64,000 nt of DNA, taken from positions 434,001 to 498,000 of the forward strand of contig NZ_PPED02000004.1 of the NCBI RefSeq assembly GCF_002899825.2, written 5' to 3'. Below are positions 8,401 to 16,576 of the stretch, one piece after another (within the stretch, counting starts at the first letter, position 1; every line of letters begins with the position of its first letter). The stretch is from Chryseobacterium phosphatilyticum. GTDB lineage: Bacteria; Bacteroidota; Bacteroidia; Flavobacteriales; Weeksellaceae. Below the pieces are notes generated by a model. That model saw only the letters and a list, made by a program, of their open reading frames with translations, had not been told where the DNA came from and did not search any database. The position numbers were made by a program, and so were the translations under genes.

Positions 8401-8703
8401 TCACTTTTTCTTTTTAGATTTCTTTTCTTCTTTTGTTGCTTCCGCTGGTTTTGTAGCCTCCGTAGGAGTTGCCGGTGTCGCTTCGGTAGCAGGAACTGCA
8501 ACTTCAGTTGTTGTTGTTTGTTTAGGGTCACTTGTTTTGGTTGTCGTGTTCCATTCCGTGGTCGTCTGGGCTTTCTGCGGTTGCGTCTGAGTCGTTGTTT
8601 GAGTCGTCGTTTTGTTTTCAGCCGGCTTTTGAGGCGTTGTCTGGGCTGATATTGCGATTACTCCGACTAATGTAAACGCTGCCGTGAAAAATAACTTTTT
8701 CAT
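8401..8703 (-). CDS. Small secreted Thr/Gln/Pro-rich low-complexity protein
   Basis: A 100-residue protein with a clear signal peptide (MKKLFFTAAFTLVGVIAISAQ), then a low-complexity body dominated by Thr, Gln, Pro, Ala and Glu (TTTQTTTQTQ, EATPATPTEATKPAEA). It ends in a lysine block (KKSKKKK). No domain is recognised. The start was set at 8703 so that the signal peptide is N-terminal; an upstream ATG at 8766 would bury it. Small proteins of this kind are common in Chryseobacterium-like genomes and may be extracytoplasmic. Whether it is functional is unknown. Confidence 0.6.
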   Translation of the reverse strand: MKKLFFTAAFTLVGVIAISAQTTPQKPAENKTTTQTTTQTQPQKAQTTTEWNTTTKTSDPKQTTTTEVAVPATEATPATPTEATKPAEATKEEKKSKKKK

Positions 8704-8821
8704 AATGTAATATTTTAAATGATTGTTTAAAGTAAACGAGACATCATTTAAAAAAATTATACGCAAATATCTTATTTAACGTACTTTATAATTATTTAAG
8801 AGGAATTATAATAATATTGAG

Positions 8822-8953
8822 CTGGAAGATAGAAGCGTGAGGCCGGAAGTTTTTAAGACATTCATACCAATTCAATACAATGATTTTACTTGAGTTTAAA
8901 AAGTTAAAGAAACTATACCCCTTAAGCCTTTCCTCTCTCATCTTCCTTCTTCC
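8822..8953. repeat. Possible imperfect inverted intergenic repeat
   Basis: The left end reads CTGGAAGATAGAAGCGTGAG and the right end reads CTCTCATCTTCCTTCTTCC, so purine-rich GGAAGAT(A/G)-type sequence is inverted at the two ends. The interior is plain A+T-rich sequence. It resembles short non-autonomous intergenic repeats, but pairing is imperfect and no second copy was found here. Confidence 0.3.
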
Positions 8954-9442
8954 CTACTTCGTTACATTCTTCATCATCTTTTCCACAAACTCAAATGCTG
9001 CAGGGCAAATCACCGTATTTTTAAGCATTAAATGATTAATCTGGTAGATCTTTTTACGATCGGTATGTGGATATTCACGACAGGCTTTTGGTCTTACCTC
9101 ATATATAGAGCACGTATTATCGTTATTTAGAAAAAAACAGGGAAGATTTTGTAATACCTTATCATTATCTTCATCTACTCTTAAAAACTTAGCTTCAAAA
9201 TCAGATTGTTTCATCCGGAGATACTTTGCGATACGTTCAATATCCTTCTCCGTGTAGAGAGGTCCGGTTGTTTTACAGCAGTTCGCACATTGCAGACAAT
9301 CTACTTCATCAAAAACTTCTTCATGGGTTTCCTGCACAATATAATCAAGGTTTTTGGGCGGTTTCTTTTTCAATCCGTCCAAAAATTTCTTATGCTCTTT
9401 TTGCTTTTGCAACGCTTGCTTTTTATAAAAATCTAAATCCAT
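8954..9442 (-). CDS. YkgJ family cysteine-cluster protein
   Basis: A 162-residue cytoplasmic protein of the YkgJ (zinc- or iron-chelating) family, with eight conserved cysteines: CLQCANCC (about 49-56), PCFFLNNDNTC, ACREYP and ICPAAF. Family members are thought to bind an Fe-S cluster or zinc; the reaction is unknown. The N-terminal 40 residues are a basic helix (KQKEHKKFLDGLKKK). Its ATG directly abuts the TAA of the upstream K+ channel gene (no base between), so the two are translationally coupled in one transcript. Confidence 0.85.
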   Translation of the reverse strand: MDLDFYKKQALQKQKEHKKFLDGLKKKPPKNLDYIVQETHEEVFDEVDCLQCANCCKTTGPLYTEKDIERIAKYLRMKQSDFEAKFLRVDEDNDKVLQNLPCFFLNNDNTCSIYEVRPKACREYPHTDRKKIYQINHLMLKNTVICPAAFEFVEKMMKNVTK

Positions 9443-10414
9443 TTATTCTTTATTTCCGACTGAATCCGGAAGATTTTCTTTTTGGTACTCATTAATTTTA
9501 TCCAAATCAAGAATTGTACTCTGGTTTTCTTTATCCGGATAATACATAGGAACAAATCTTGCCCCATACACAATCTCTCCTGTCACATACGATGACCTTT
9601 GAACCACTGTATTAGAGAAAACTTCATCAAAAGCTCGTACCTGAACAATCAACTCAATGTCAGTGTTTTTAAAATCTTCGGCAGAAAAACCATAAAACGG
9701 AGAATTCTCATCAATCTTGTGAACAACAGTCCAATTAAGGGCCAGCGTATTAATCTTGCTTAACTGAGTTTCTAACCGGTAAAAATTACTCTTAGGAACA
9801 CCATCTTCAATGACTTCAATCGCTACTGAAACAATAACATCCGCGTCAGTAAGTGCATTGTTCTTATAAGGAGCCAATCTAAACATCAATGCTGTGGACT
9901 CCTTAAAAGGAGCAATAACCGCAATATCAGAAAACCTTAAATAAGCTCTCGGTCTTGAAAACCTTCCATAAAAAAGTCCTGTTGCAATGGCAAAGGTAAG
10001 CAATCCTAAAAAAGCCTCAAAAGTAGCAACCAAGCTCGCCAAAAATCCAACAGGTGCAATTCTTCCATATCCCACAGTTGTAAACGTTTGTGAACTGAAG
10101 AAAAATACATCAATAAATTCATTGACTGGGTTGCTTTTATCAATCCCGGTAAGATGCTGTACCCCGATAAGATAATAGATCAGCGCAAAAACAAGATTGA
10201 CCACAATGTAGGAAATCACCAGATAAGAAAGAAAGCGGAAAGTTGATAAATTAAGCATTGTATGATACCAGCTTAACCTGTTAAAAACATTCACTCCCGT
10301 TCGCTGAACATTCGGAAGGCCATCTTTATTGATAAATCTTCCTGAAGCATTACTTCCAAAACCACTGTTCTCCGTATTTTTTTGACGGATTTTCTTTCTG
10401 AAACCTCTTGTCAT
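9443..10414 (-). CDS. Inward-rectifier potassium channel (KirBac type)
   Basis: A 323-residue inner-membrane K+ channel with the Kir architecture: two transmembrane helices (about 57-83 and 123-149) around a pore loop with the selectivity filter TVGYG (113-117). A large C-terminal immunoglobulin-like cytoplasmic domain follows (about 160-310) that gates the pore. The basic N-terminus (RGFRKKIRQK) is expected for the slide-helix region. The downstream YkgJ gene starts at the very next base. Channel identity is certain from the filter and domain order; the ligand or gating signal is not visible. Confidence 0.92.
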   Translation of the reverse strand: MTRGFRKKIRQKNTENSGFGSNASGRFINKDGLPNVQRTGVNVFNRLSWYHTMLNLSTFRFLSYLVISYIVVNLVFALIYYLIGVQHLTGIDKSNPVNEFIDVFFFSSQTFTTVGYGRIAPVGFLASLVATFEAFLGLLTFAIATGLFYGRFSRPRAYLRFSDIAVIAPFKESTALMFRLAPYKNNALTDADVIVSVAIEVIEDGVPKSNFYRLETQLSKINTLALNWTVVHKIDENSPFYGFSAEDFKNTDIELIVQVRAFDEVFSNTVVQRSSYVTGEIVYGARFVPMYYPDKENQSTILDLDKINEYQKENLPDSVGNKE

Positions 10415-10530
10415 ATGAATAGAGTATTTATCATGTGAATTTTCATGTTTACATTTTCAGTACAAAGATAAAATATTGTTTTCATGAAATTTATCAATCC
10501 AATCATTCAACTTATGATTTCATTTTGCTG

Positions 10531-10538
10531 TACATTTG
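10531..10538 (+). promoter_or_regulatory. -7 element (TACATTTG) four bases before the globin ATG
   Basis: TACATTTG matches TAnnTTTG exactly and is separated from ATG 10543 by only four bases. Transcription would then start at or next to the A of the ATG, a leaderless arrangement. No TTG is seen at the ideal -33 distance. Confidence 0.5.
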
Positions 10539-10542
10539 AAAT

Positions 10543-10923
10543 ATGAAAAAGCTGGAATCAAGAGAAGATATTGAGCACCTTGTCAATTCATTTTATACTA
10601 AAGTCGTTAAAGACGAAACCATTGGATTCTTTTTTACTGATATTGCAAAGGTAGATTGGGACAAACACCTCCCTAAAATGTATTCTTTCTGGGAGTCAAT
10701 CCTTTTTGGGCAGATGACTTACAAAGGAAATCCTATGGGGGTACATTTTCCTGTGAATGAAATACAAGCCATGGAGCAGAAACACTTTGATCAGTGGCTT
10801 ACGCTTTGGAGAACGACTATCGAAGAAAATTTCGTGGGCGAAAATGCGGATATGGCGATCTATAAGTCTGAAAACATAGCAAAACTGATGGCGTTTAAAA
10901 TGGATTTGGCGAGAAGGTTGTGA
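10543..10923 (+). CDS. Group III truncated haemoglobin
   Basis: A 126-residue single-domain truncated globin (2-on-2 fold) that binds haem and probably O2, NO or peroxide in the cytoplasm. Group III traits are VNSFYTKVVKDETIGFFF at the N-terminus, WDKHLPKMYSFWES in the B-E region, and the proximal-histidine segment with VHFPVNEIQAMEQKHFDQWL. A promoter-like box sits immediately upstream. It is transcribed divergently from the K+ channel gene. Physiological ligand is not shown by the sequence. Confidence 0.88.
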   Translation: MKKLESREDIEHLVNSFYTKVVKDETIGFFFTDIAKVDWDKHLPKMYSFWESILFGQMTYKGNPMGVHFPVNEIQAMEQKHFDQWLTLWRTTIEENFVGENADMAIYKSENIAKLMAFKMDLARRL

Positions 10924-10932
10924 TGGAAGCCT

Positions 10933-10963
10933 GGGTTTCGGGTTTTGAGATGCGGGGTTTGGG
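10933..10963 (+). other. G-quadruplex-forming sequence candidate
   Basis: Four G-runs occur in 31 bases: GGG (10933-10935), GGG (10940-10942), GGGG (10954-10957) and GGG (10961-10963), with loops of 4, 11 and 3. It lies ten bases after the globin stop in otherwise A+T-rich DNA, so the run is out of keeping with its surroundings. Confidence 0.4.
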
Positions 10964-11015
10964 TTCTGTACTGCTGCGCATGGAATCCGGGATTTATTTC
11001 AAGTAAATTATTCTT

Positions 11016-12086
11016 TTAAGGTACGATTACGGTAAAAATGTAAGCTGCCAGATTCACCAAAAGAACCGTTCCGTATAGGATATTGGTTTTTCCCCGGCTT
11101 AATGAAAGCATTACAATAAATACTGATAAAGAGAGCAAAATAATATCTTTTTTATCTAGTCCCAGAACTAATGGGATATCGTACAGGATACATACCACAG
11201 AAACCGCAGGAATCGTCAGTCCAATACTTGCCAATGCTGAGCCTAAGGCCAGATTTAAACTGGATTGAATCTGATTGGCTCTCGCTGCACGAATAGCTGC
11301 AACCCCCTCGGGAAGTAGTACTACCGCAGCAATAATTACCCCGACTAAAGATTTGGGAGCCCCTACACTCTGGACCATTCCTTCAATGGTATCAGAAAGT
11401 CCTTTTGCCATTAAAACAACAATAACCAAACAAACGACCAGAAAGCCAAAACTTATCAGGGTCTTGGTTAATGTGGGAATATAGTGTTCTTCAGGATGTT
11501 CATCAGGAACAATAAAATAACTTCTGTGTCTCACGGTCTGTACCATCAGGAATACTCCGTAGATAACCAGACAAGCAATAGATACAAAAATAAGCTGTGC
11601 CTGATTATAGAAAGGTCCGTTAACACTTGAGGTAAAATTAGGAAGAACAAGGGTAAGAATCAGAATAGAAACAGTGCTTACCAGATATGTTGTAGCGGAA
11701 GTTCTTGCGAAGAATTGTTCATGATATTTAACACCACCTACGAGTATACAAATTCCTAAAATACCATTAAGAATAAGCATTACAGCGGCAAAAACAGTAT
11801 CTCTGGCCAGTGTGATCGCCTGATCTCCACCGGCAACCATCAGTGAGATAATGAGTGCTACTTCAATAATGGTAATACAAAGTGCCAGAATAATAGTTCC
11901 AAAAGGTTCTCCTACTTTATGAGCAACCATTTCAGCATGGTGTACTGCCGATAAAACACTCCCTATTAATAAAATTCCGGCTATAATATCATAAATAACC
12001 CCATTTCCCATCAATCCCGAGAAGTAGTAAACAACTGCAAGGACAGGAAAAATATAGGTATAGTGTAAAAATTCTTTTAATTTCAT
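11016..12086 (-). CDS. Calcium/proton antiporter (CaCA family, ChaA/Cax type)
   Basis: A 356-residue inner-membrane antiporter that exports Ca2+ (possibly Na+ or K+) in exchange for protons. About eleven hydrophobic helices make up nearly the whole protein. The two inverted alpha-repeat signatures are visible: EPFGTIILALCITIIEVALI (about 60-80), and LLPEGVAAIRAARANQIQSSLN (about 258-279) followed by LALGSALASIGLTIP. The short hydrophilic loop with RHRSYFIVPDEHPEEH separates the halves. It has no close operon partner; the facing gene ends 92 bp away. Confidence 0.87.
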   Translation of the reverse strand: MKLKEFLHYTYIFPVLAVVYYFSGLMGNGVIYDIIAGILLIGSVLSAVHHAEMVAHKVGEPFGTIILALCITIIEVALIISLMVAGGDQAITLARDTVFAAVMLILNGILGICILVGGVKYHEQFFARTSATTYLVSTVSILILTLVLPNFTSSVNGPFYNQAQLIFVSIACLVIYGVFLMVQTVRHRSYFIVPDEHPEEHYIPTLTKTLISFGFLVVCLVIVVLMAKGLSDTIEGMVQSVGAPKSLVGVIIAAVVLLPEGVAAIRAARANQIQSSLNLALGSALASIGLTIPAVSVVCILYDIPLVLGLDKKDIILLSLSVFIVMLSLSRGKTNILYGTVLLVNLAAYIFTVIVP

Positions 12087-12152
12087 AAAGTGACTACAAA
12101 ATACAAAAAATCTATGAATTTTGAAATATCAAAAGAAAATATTAATAATATT

Positions 12153-12485
12153 TTAATGACACCAGAAACTAAAATCCTGATAATCCGTCAACATATGGAA
12201 AAGAAGTCCGATGGCAATAATTCTGATATTTCCCTTAAAAAAGAGCATCAAAAAATACACCGCAATTGCATAATACGAATGCAATAGATGAAATCCTATG
12301 CTATTTCTTGTGGGATCGAATATAGGATTAGCAAACAAATGATCAAGATCAACAAGCATTGTTGTCAGTAGAATCAGATACACCATTTTCCAGTTTTTGG
12401 GATAGAAAATCAATGCAATAAACACAGGAAAAACAAGATGCAAAAAATAGTGTACACCTGTTTTCCAAAACAGGCAATCCATCAT
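12153..12485 (-). CDS. Small membrane protein, DUF6122 / YdjM-like metal-binding family
   Basis: A 110-residue protein with about four membrane helices. It carries the histidine/aspartate pattern of YdjM-like membrane hydrolases: YFLHLVFP near residue 13, MLVDLDHLF near 43, FHLLHSY near 65 and LFHMLTD near 95. This pattern suggests a membrane-embedded metal site, but no reaction is known. The start overlaps the upstream alkD-like stop by four bases (ATGA), so it is the last gene of the hflX run. Family name is from recall and less sure than the membrane topology. Confidence 0.65.
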   Translation of the reverse strand: MMDCLFWKTGVHYFLHLVFPVFIALIFYPKNWKMVYLILLTTMLVDLDHLFANPIFDPTRNSIGFHLLHSYYAIAVYFLMLFFKGNIRIIAIGLLFHMLTDYQDFSFWCH

Positions 12486-13201
12486 ATTCTCCCTTTTAAA
12501 TAATCCTGACGTACATTCTCGTCAAGTTTCTCAATAGAATATCTCAAACAGGTTCTGGGCATATCCAGGTAATATTCGTTCAGATAGTTGATTAATTCTC
12601 CTTCATTCTTATTCCCCATTTCCCGTAAAAGCCATCCATTTGCTTTATGCATAAGATCATGTGGGTGTTTCAGGTTTCTTGTTACAAACTCTCTCGTCAA
12701 ATCAAATAATCCTTTTTTGATATAATACATTGTCCCAACAACAGCAATCCGCTTATGCCACATCTCATCAGATTCCGAAAGCTCTCTCAGAAGATGTTCT
12801 TTATCATTCTCAAAAGCGTATCTCCCCAGAATTTTATAACAGCTCGAATCCACAAGATCCCAATTATTAATATGGGGTAAATGGTTAAGATAAAAAGTTA
12901 CTATGTCGTCTTTTACATGCTGGTCTTTCGTCTTTTCAAATTTCGAGATCAATATAAAAAGAGCCGTTAACCGATGTTCATGATATGCTGAAGAAAGAAG
13001 TATACTCAGGTTTTTTAAATCTATTTTTGAATAGTATTCTTTGGCTACAGATCTCTGATCCGGAACTGTTACCCCCAAAAACAAATCTCCTTCCCCATAT
13101 TCTCCTTTCCCGGTTTTAAAAAATCTCGGAAAAAAATCAGCTTTTTCAGGAATGGACAATACTGCCAATGACTCCCGAATTTCTTTAACAATATTACTCA
13201 T
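12482..13201 (-). CDS. DNA alkylation repair protein (AlkD-like)
   Basis: A 239-residue HEAT-like repeat protein of the AlkC/AlkD DNA glycosylase family, which removes alkylated bases such as 7-methylguanine without flipping them. Visible family features are FFKTGKGEYGEGDLFLGVTVP near residue 28, the central INNWDLVDSS (about 111-120), and the RIAVVGTMYYIKKG and HKANGWLLREMGN helices. It overlaps the downstream small membrane protein by four bases and follows the Na+/H+ antiporter gene by 22 bp. Confidence 0.87.
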   Translation of the reverse strand: MSNIVKEIRESLAVLSIPEKADFFPRFFKTGKGEYGEGDLFLGVTVPDQRSVAKEYYSKIDLKNLSILLSSAYHEHRLTALFILISKFEKTKDQHVKDDIVTFYLNHLPHINNWDLVDSSCYKILGRYAFENDKEHLLRELSESDEMWHKRIAVVGTMYYIKKGLFDLTREFVTRNLKHPHDLMHKANGWLLREMGNKNEGELINYLNEYYLDMPRTCLRYSIEKLDENVRQDYLKGRI

Positions 13202-13223
13202 TGGGACGATTATTAATTATTCA

Positions 13224-14510
13224 TCAGGCTTTTTCTTCTGAAATATCACTTTCCTGAGCCTCTTCTTCTTTCACAATCTGTTTGGGGTTTGCCACTTTAG
13301 CTATGGTAAGTCCCTGAACAATAATAGAGAATACGACTACACAATAGGTGATACTTAAAATAATCTCACTATATTCACTTTTAGGAATAGACATTGCCAA
13401 CGCAATGGAAACTCCACCACGAATTCCTCCCCAAACTAACACTTTTACAGTTTGCGGACTAAAGCTCTTTCTCAGAGAACTAAACTTGGTAGGTCCCCAA
13501 ATCGAAATAAACCTTGCAAACAACACGACAAGAATTGCCAATAATCCTGGAATCATAAAGTGCTTAAGGTCTTTAATCATCAAAAGTTCAAATCCGATAA
13601 AGAGGAATAATACAGCATTCAAAATTTCATCGATAAGCTCCCAGAATTTAATCAGATAATCCTGAGTAACAGACTTCATTTTGAAGTTCATATTAAAATT
13701 ACCCATAAATAATCCTGCTGCGACCATCGTTAATGGTCCTGAAATATGCATTTGTCTTGCGATCAGATATCCTCCCATTACAACTGAAAGTGTTACCAAT
13801 ACAGAAATAATATAATCATCTACTTCACGCATCAATCTTGACGTAACCCATCCTAGCAAGACTCCTAATAAAAGACCTCCTCCGGCTTCATGAAGTAACA
13901 GCAAGCCAATATTTTCAACACTGAGATCTACTTCTTTACCTACAGCGAGCTGTAAAACTACTGTAAAAACTACAACTGCCATCCCATCATTAAAGAGAGA
14001 TTCTCCGGCTACTTTTGTTTCCAGAGATTTTGAAACTTTAGCCTGCTTCAAAACACTGAGTACTGCCACCGGATCAGTAGGTGAAATCAATGCACCAAAA
14101 ACAAGACAATAAATAAAAGGAAGCTTTATTCCCAAATAGGGTAACAGATAAAACATTCCGAATCCCACGACAAAAGTGGAAATAACGACTCCTGCTGTAG
14201 AAAATATAACTACGGGCCTCAATTGCTCCTTTAAATCATTAATGTTAATATGAATTCCTCCTGCAAAAAGAAGAAAATTAAGCATGGCACCCATCAGAAC
14301 TTCTGTGAAATCAATACCACTCATCAGATTATGAAGGTGCCCGAATGTTCTTGGAAGTATCGTTTCACCAAACAAAACAAGAAAAATAGATACCACAATG
14401 GCGATAACCATAATCCCGATTGTACTGGGAAGTTTTAAAAATCTGTAATTGAGATAGGCGAATATGGATGCTAAAACGATTAATGCTGAAAATGAATAAT
14501 ATAATTCCAC
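13224..14510 (-). CDS. Na+/H+ antiporter, CPA1 (NhaP/NHE) family
   Basis: A 428-residue inner-membrane cation/proton exchanger. About twelve helices are visible. The CPA1 hallmarks are ALISPTDPVAVLSVLKQ (about 141-157) and AGESLFNDGMAVVVF (about 169-183), which hold the ion-binding Asp. The arginine-rich WGGIRGGVSIALAMS lies near 360. The short acidic C-terminus is cytoplasmic. The start codon is GTG at 14510; no in-frame ATG precedes it before the upstream gene's stop. It is in the hflX run, 16 bp after the DUF4919 gene. Confidence 0.9.
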   Translation of the reverse strand: MELYYSFSALIVLASIFAYLNYRFLKLPSTIGIMVIAIVVSIFLVLFGETILPRTFGHLHNLMSGIDFTEVLMGAMLNFLLFAGGIHININDLKEQLRPVVIFSTAGVVISTFVVGFGMFYLLPYLGIKLPFIYCLVFGALISPTDPVAVLSVLKQAKVSKSLETKVAGESLFNDGMAVVVFTVVLQLAVGKEVDLSVENIGLLLLHEAGGGLLLGVLLGWVTSRLMREVDDYIISVLVTLSVVMGGYLIARQMHISGPLTMVAAGLFMGNFNMNFKMKSVTQDYLIKFWELIDEILNAVLFLFIGFELLMIKDLKHFMIPGLLAILVVLFARFISIWGPTKFSSLRKSFSPQTVKVLVWGGIRGGVSIALAMSIPKSEYSEIILSITYCVVVFSIIVQGLTIAKVANPKQIVKEEEAQESDISEEKA

Positions 14511-14526
14511 TAAGTGTTTGTTAAGA

Positions 14527-15162
14527 TTAATTGGTTAGTTCTAAATAAAGTATTTTGATATAGATCTGTCGACCGTCTTTTTCCCATATATCAAACATAC
14601 CATCTTTGGAAGGTTTTGAACTCCTTGTGTATTCTTTGCCTACATTCAGCATATTGAGGAGAATATATTCGTCTCCCACAGAATTAACAAGATAAGCTGT
14701 TTTCTCAGTCTTTCCGTCTCCGGAACTTTTTATCCCGTCCGTTAACGAGCGAAGCTGATTCAGATGATGTACAAAATTAGTCCCATCTTTTAAAGAATCA
14801 TATGCTCTCAGAAGAATAAGCAGGATGTCCAGATTGGTAGGATCTTGTTCATACAAAGTCTTTCCTTGCTTGACACATTCTGTAAAGTCGTTTTGTTTAA
14901 AAGCTTCCGTAAGACTTTTAAAACGATCCTCTGAAATGGTTATTTTATCATTCCTAAAATTTCTTCCGTAGTAAAGATACTGTGATTCTATACTGTCCAG
15001 AGACTTTGGGTATCCTTTATATTTAAAGATAAGCTTATCATAATTATAAGGCGAATCAGAGTTTTTGAGACTTTTCTCAATCGCTTTTAAATCAACCTTC
15101 GATTTCTGGCCGAAACCAAAAACCGAAAACAGACTGAATACAAGGAAAAAGTAATATTTCAT
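14527..15162 (-). CDS. DUF4919 domain secreted protein
   Basis: A 211-residue protein with a signal peptide (YYFFLVFSLFSVFGFGQ). The body matches my recollection of the Bacteroidota DUF4919 family: DSPYNYDKLIFKYKGYP near 37, LYYGRNF near 64, a TPR-like helical middle (NDFTECVKQGKTLYEQDP), and a C-terminal GDEYILLNMLNV followed by DIWEKDGRQIYI. Function is unknown; it probably sits in the periplasm. It overlaps the hflX stop by one base (TAATG), a coupled arrangement. Confidence 0.7.
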   Translation of the reverse strand: MKYYFFLVFSLFSVFGFGQKSKVDLKAIEKSLKNSDSPYNYDKLIFKYKGYPKSLDSIESQYLYYGRNFRNDKITISEDRFKSLTEAFKQNDFTECVKQGKTLYEQDPTNLDILLILLRAYDSLKDGTNFVHHLNQLRSLTDGIKSSGDGKTEKTAYLVNSVGDEYILLNMLNVGKEYTRSSKPSKDGMFDIWEKDGRQIYIKILYLELTN

Positions 15163-16385
15163 TAATTGTTGCTTTCTTCCTCATCGTTATCGAAATATTC
15201 GAAAAGGAAATCATTATACGGGAATCTTGAAATGTGAATTTTCATTACCTCGTCATAGATCATCTTTTTCATTTCCGGGAAATTTTCTTTTGTCAAAGCA
15301 GAAATGAAAACTGTTGGATATTTGGATTTTGCCATCCATGTTTTTTTCCACTCTTCTAAAGACACATTTTTACGGGTTGACGGCGTAAGGTCATCCTCAT
15401 CTTTTTTCTCATAACTGAAATCATCAATTTTATTGAAGACCATGATCATTGGTTTTTGATGAGCATTAATCTCCATCAAAATATGATTGACCGATTCTAT
15501 ATGATCTTCGAAACTTTCGTGAGAAATATCAACAACATGGATTAACAAATCAGCTTCTCTTACCTCGTCCAAAGTAGACTTAAATGATTCTACAAGCTGT
15601 GTCGGTAATTTTCTGATAAATCCTACCGTATCAGTAAGAAGAAATGGTAAATTGCCAATCACAACCTTCCTTACAGTCGTATCAAGAGTTGCAAATAATT
15701 TATTTTCTGCAAAAACTTCAGACTTCGAAATGGAATTCATCAAAGTAGATTTTCCAACATTGGTATACCCTACCAAAGCAGCACGAACGACCTTTCCACG
15801 GTTATTTCGTTGGGTCGCCATCTGTTTGTCGATTGTCTTTAGTTTTTCTTTCAATAATGTGATCCTGTCACGAATAATACGACGGTCAGTCTCAATTTCT
15901 GTTTCCCCGGGACCTCTCATTCCAATTCCCCCTTTCTGACGCTCCAGGTGGGTCCACATTCTTGTCAACCTTGGTAAAAGGTACTGGTATTGTGCCAACT
16001 CGACTTGCGTTCTTGCATAAGATGTTTGAGCTCTTTGGGCAAAAATATCAAGGATAAGATTGGTACGATCCAAAATTTTAACCTCCATTTCTCTTTCCAG
16101 GTTTTTAAGCTGTGAAGGAGAAAGCTCGTCATCGAAAATCACCGTTCCGATCTCATTTTCTTTTACATATTCTTTAATTTCAATAGCCTTACCACTTCCG
16201 ATAAAGGTTTTGGAATCAGGTTGAGTTAGTTTTTGGGTGAAGCGTTTTTGCACAGTTGCTCCGGCAGTGAAAGCTAAAAACTCCAGTTCATCTAAATACT
16301 CCGTCAGTTTTTCTTCATCTTGATTTTGAGTAATCACTCCTACCAAGACTGCTTTCTCATAGTTATGTTCTTTCTTTTCTAACAT
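15162..16385 (-). CDS. hflX: GTPase HflX
   Basis: HflX is a ribosome-binding GTPase that splits 70S ribosomes under stress. The 407-residue protein has the N-terminal HflX domain, with QKRFTQKLTQPDSKTFIGSG near 60-80, and the glycine-rich linker GGIGMRGPGETEIETDRR. The G domain follows, with G1 GYTNVGKST, G3 DTVGF and G4 NKID. A short C-terminal extension follows the G domain. It heads a five-gene minus-strand run (hflX, DUF4919, Na+/H+ antiporter, alkD-like, small membrane protein) with gaps of 22 bp or less throughout. The co-transcription is inferred. Confidence 0.95.
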   Translation of the reverse strand: MLEKKEHNYEKAVLVGVITQNQDEEKLTEYLDELEFLAFTAGATVQKRFTQKLTQPDSKTFIGSGKAIEIKEYVKENEIGTVIFDDELSPSQLKNLEREMEVKILDRTNLILDIFAQRAQTSYARTQVELAQYQYLLPRLTRMWTHLERQKGGIGMRGPGETEIETDRRIIRDRITLLKEKLKTIDKQMATQRNNRGKVVRAALVGYTNVGKSTLMNSISKSEVFAENKLFATLDTTVRKVVIGNLPFLLTDTVGFIRKLPTQLVESFKSTLDEVREADLLIHVVDISHESFEDHIESVNHILMEINAHQKPMIMVFNKIDDFSYEKKDEDDLTPSTRKNVSLEEWKKTWMAKSKYPTVFISALTKENFPEMKKMIYDEVMKIHISRFPYNDFLFEYFDNDEEESNN

Positions 16386-16576
16386 TAAGTTCTATCTATG
16401 TTTATGATTTTTACAAGTTAATATTTTTAATAAAAAAAACAAAATCAATTTTTATTTAATAACACTTTTTAATATAAATTTAAGTTAGCCTATATATACT
16501 ATTATAAAAAATCAATAACTTTATATAATAATTTTCTGTCTTTTAAGTATTTAAACTAAAAAACATCCGGAAAATC

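Noticed and set aside
12090-12287. 65-codon plus-strand frame
   Set aside because: It overlaps the end of the small membrane-protein gene on the other strand and shows no coding pattern or start signal.
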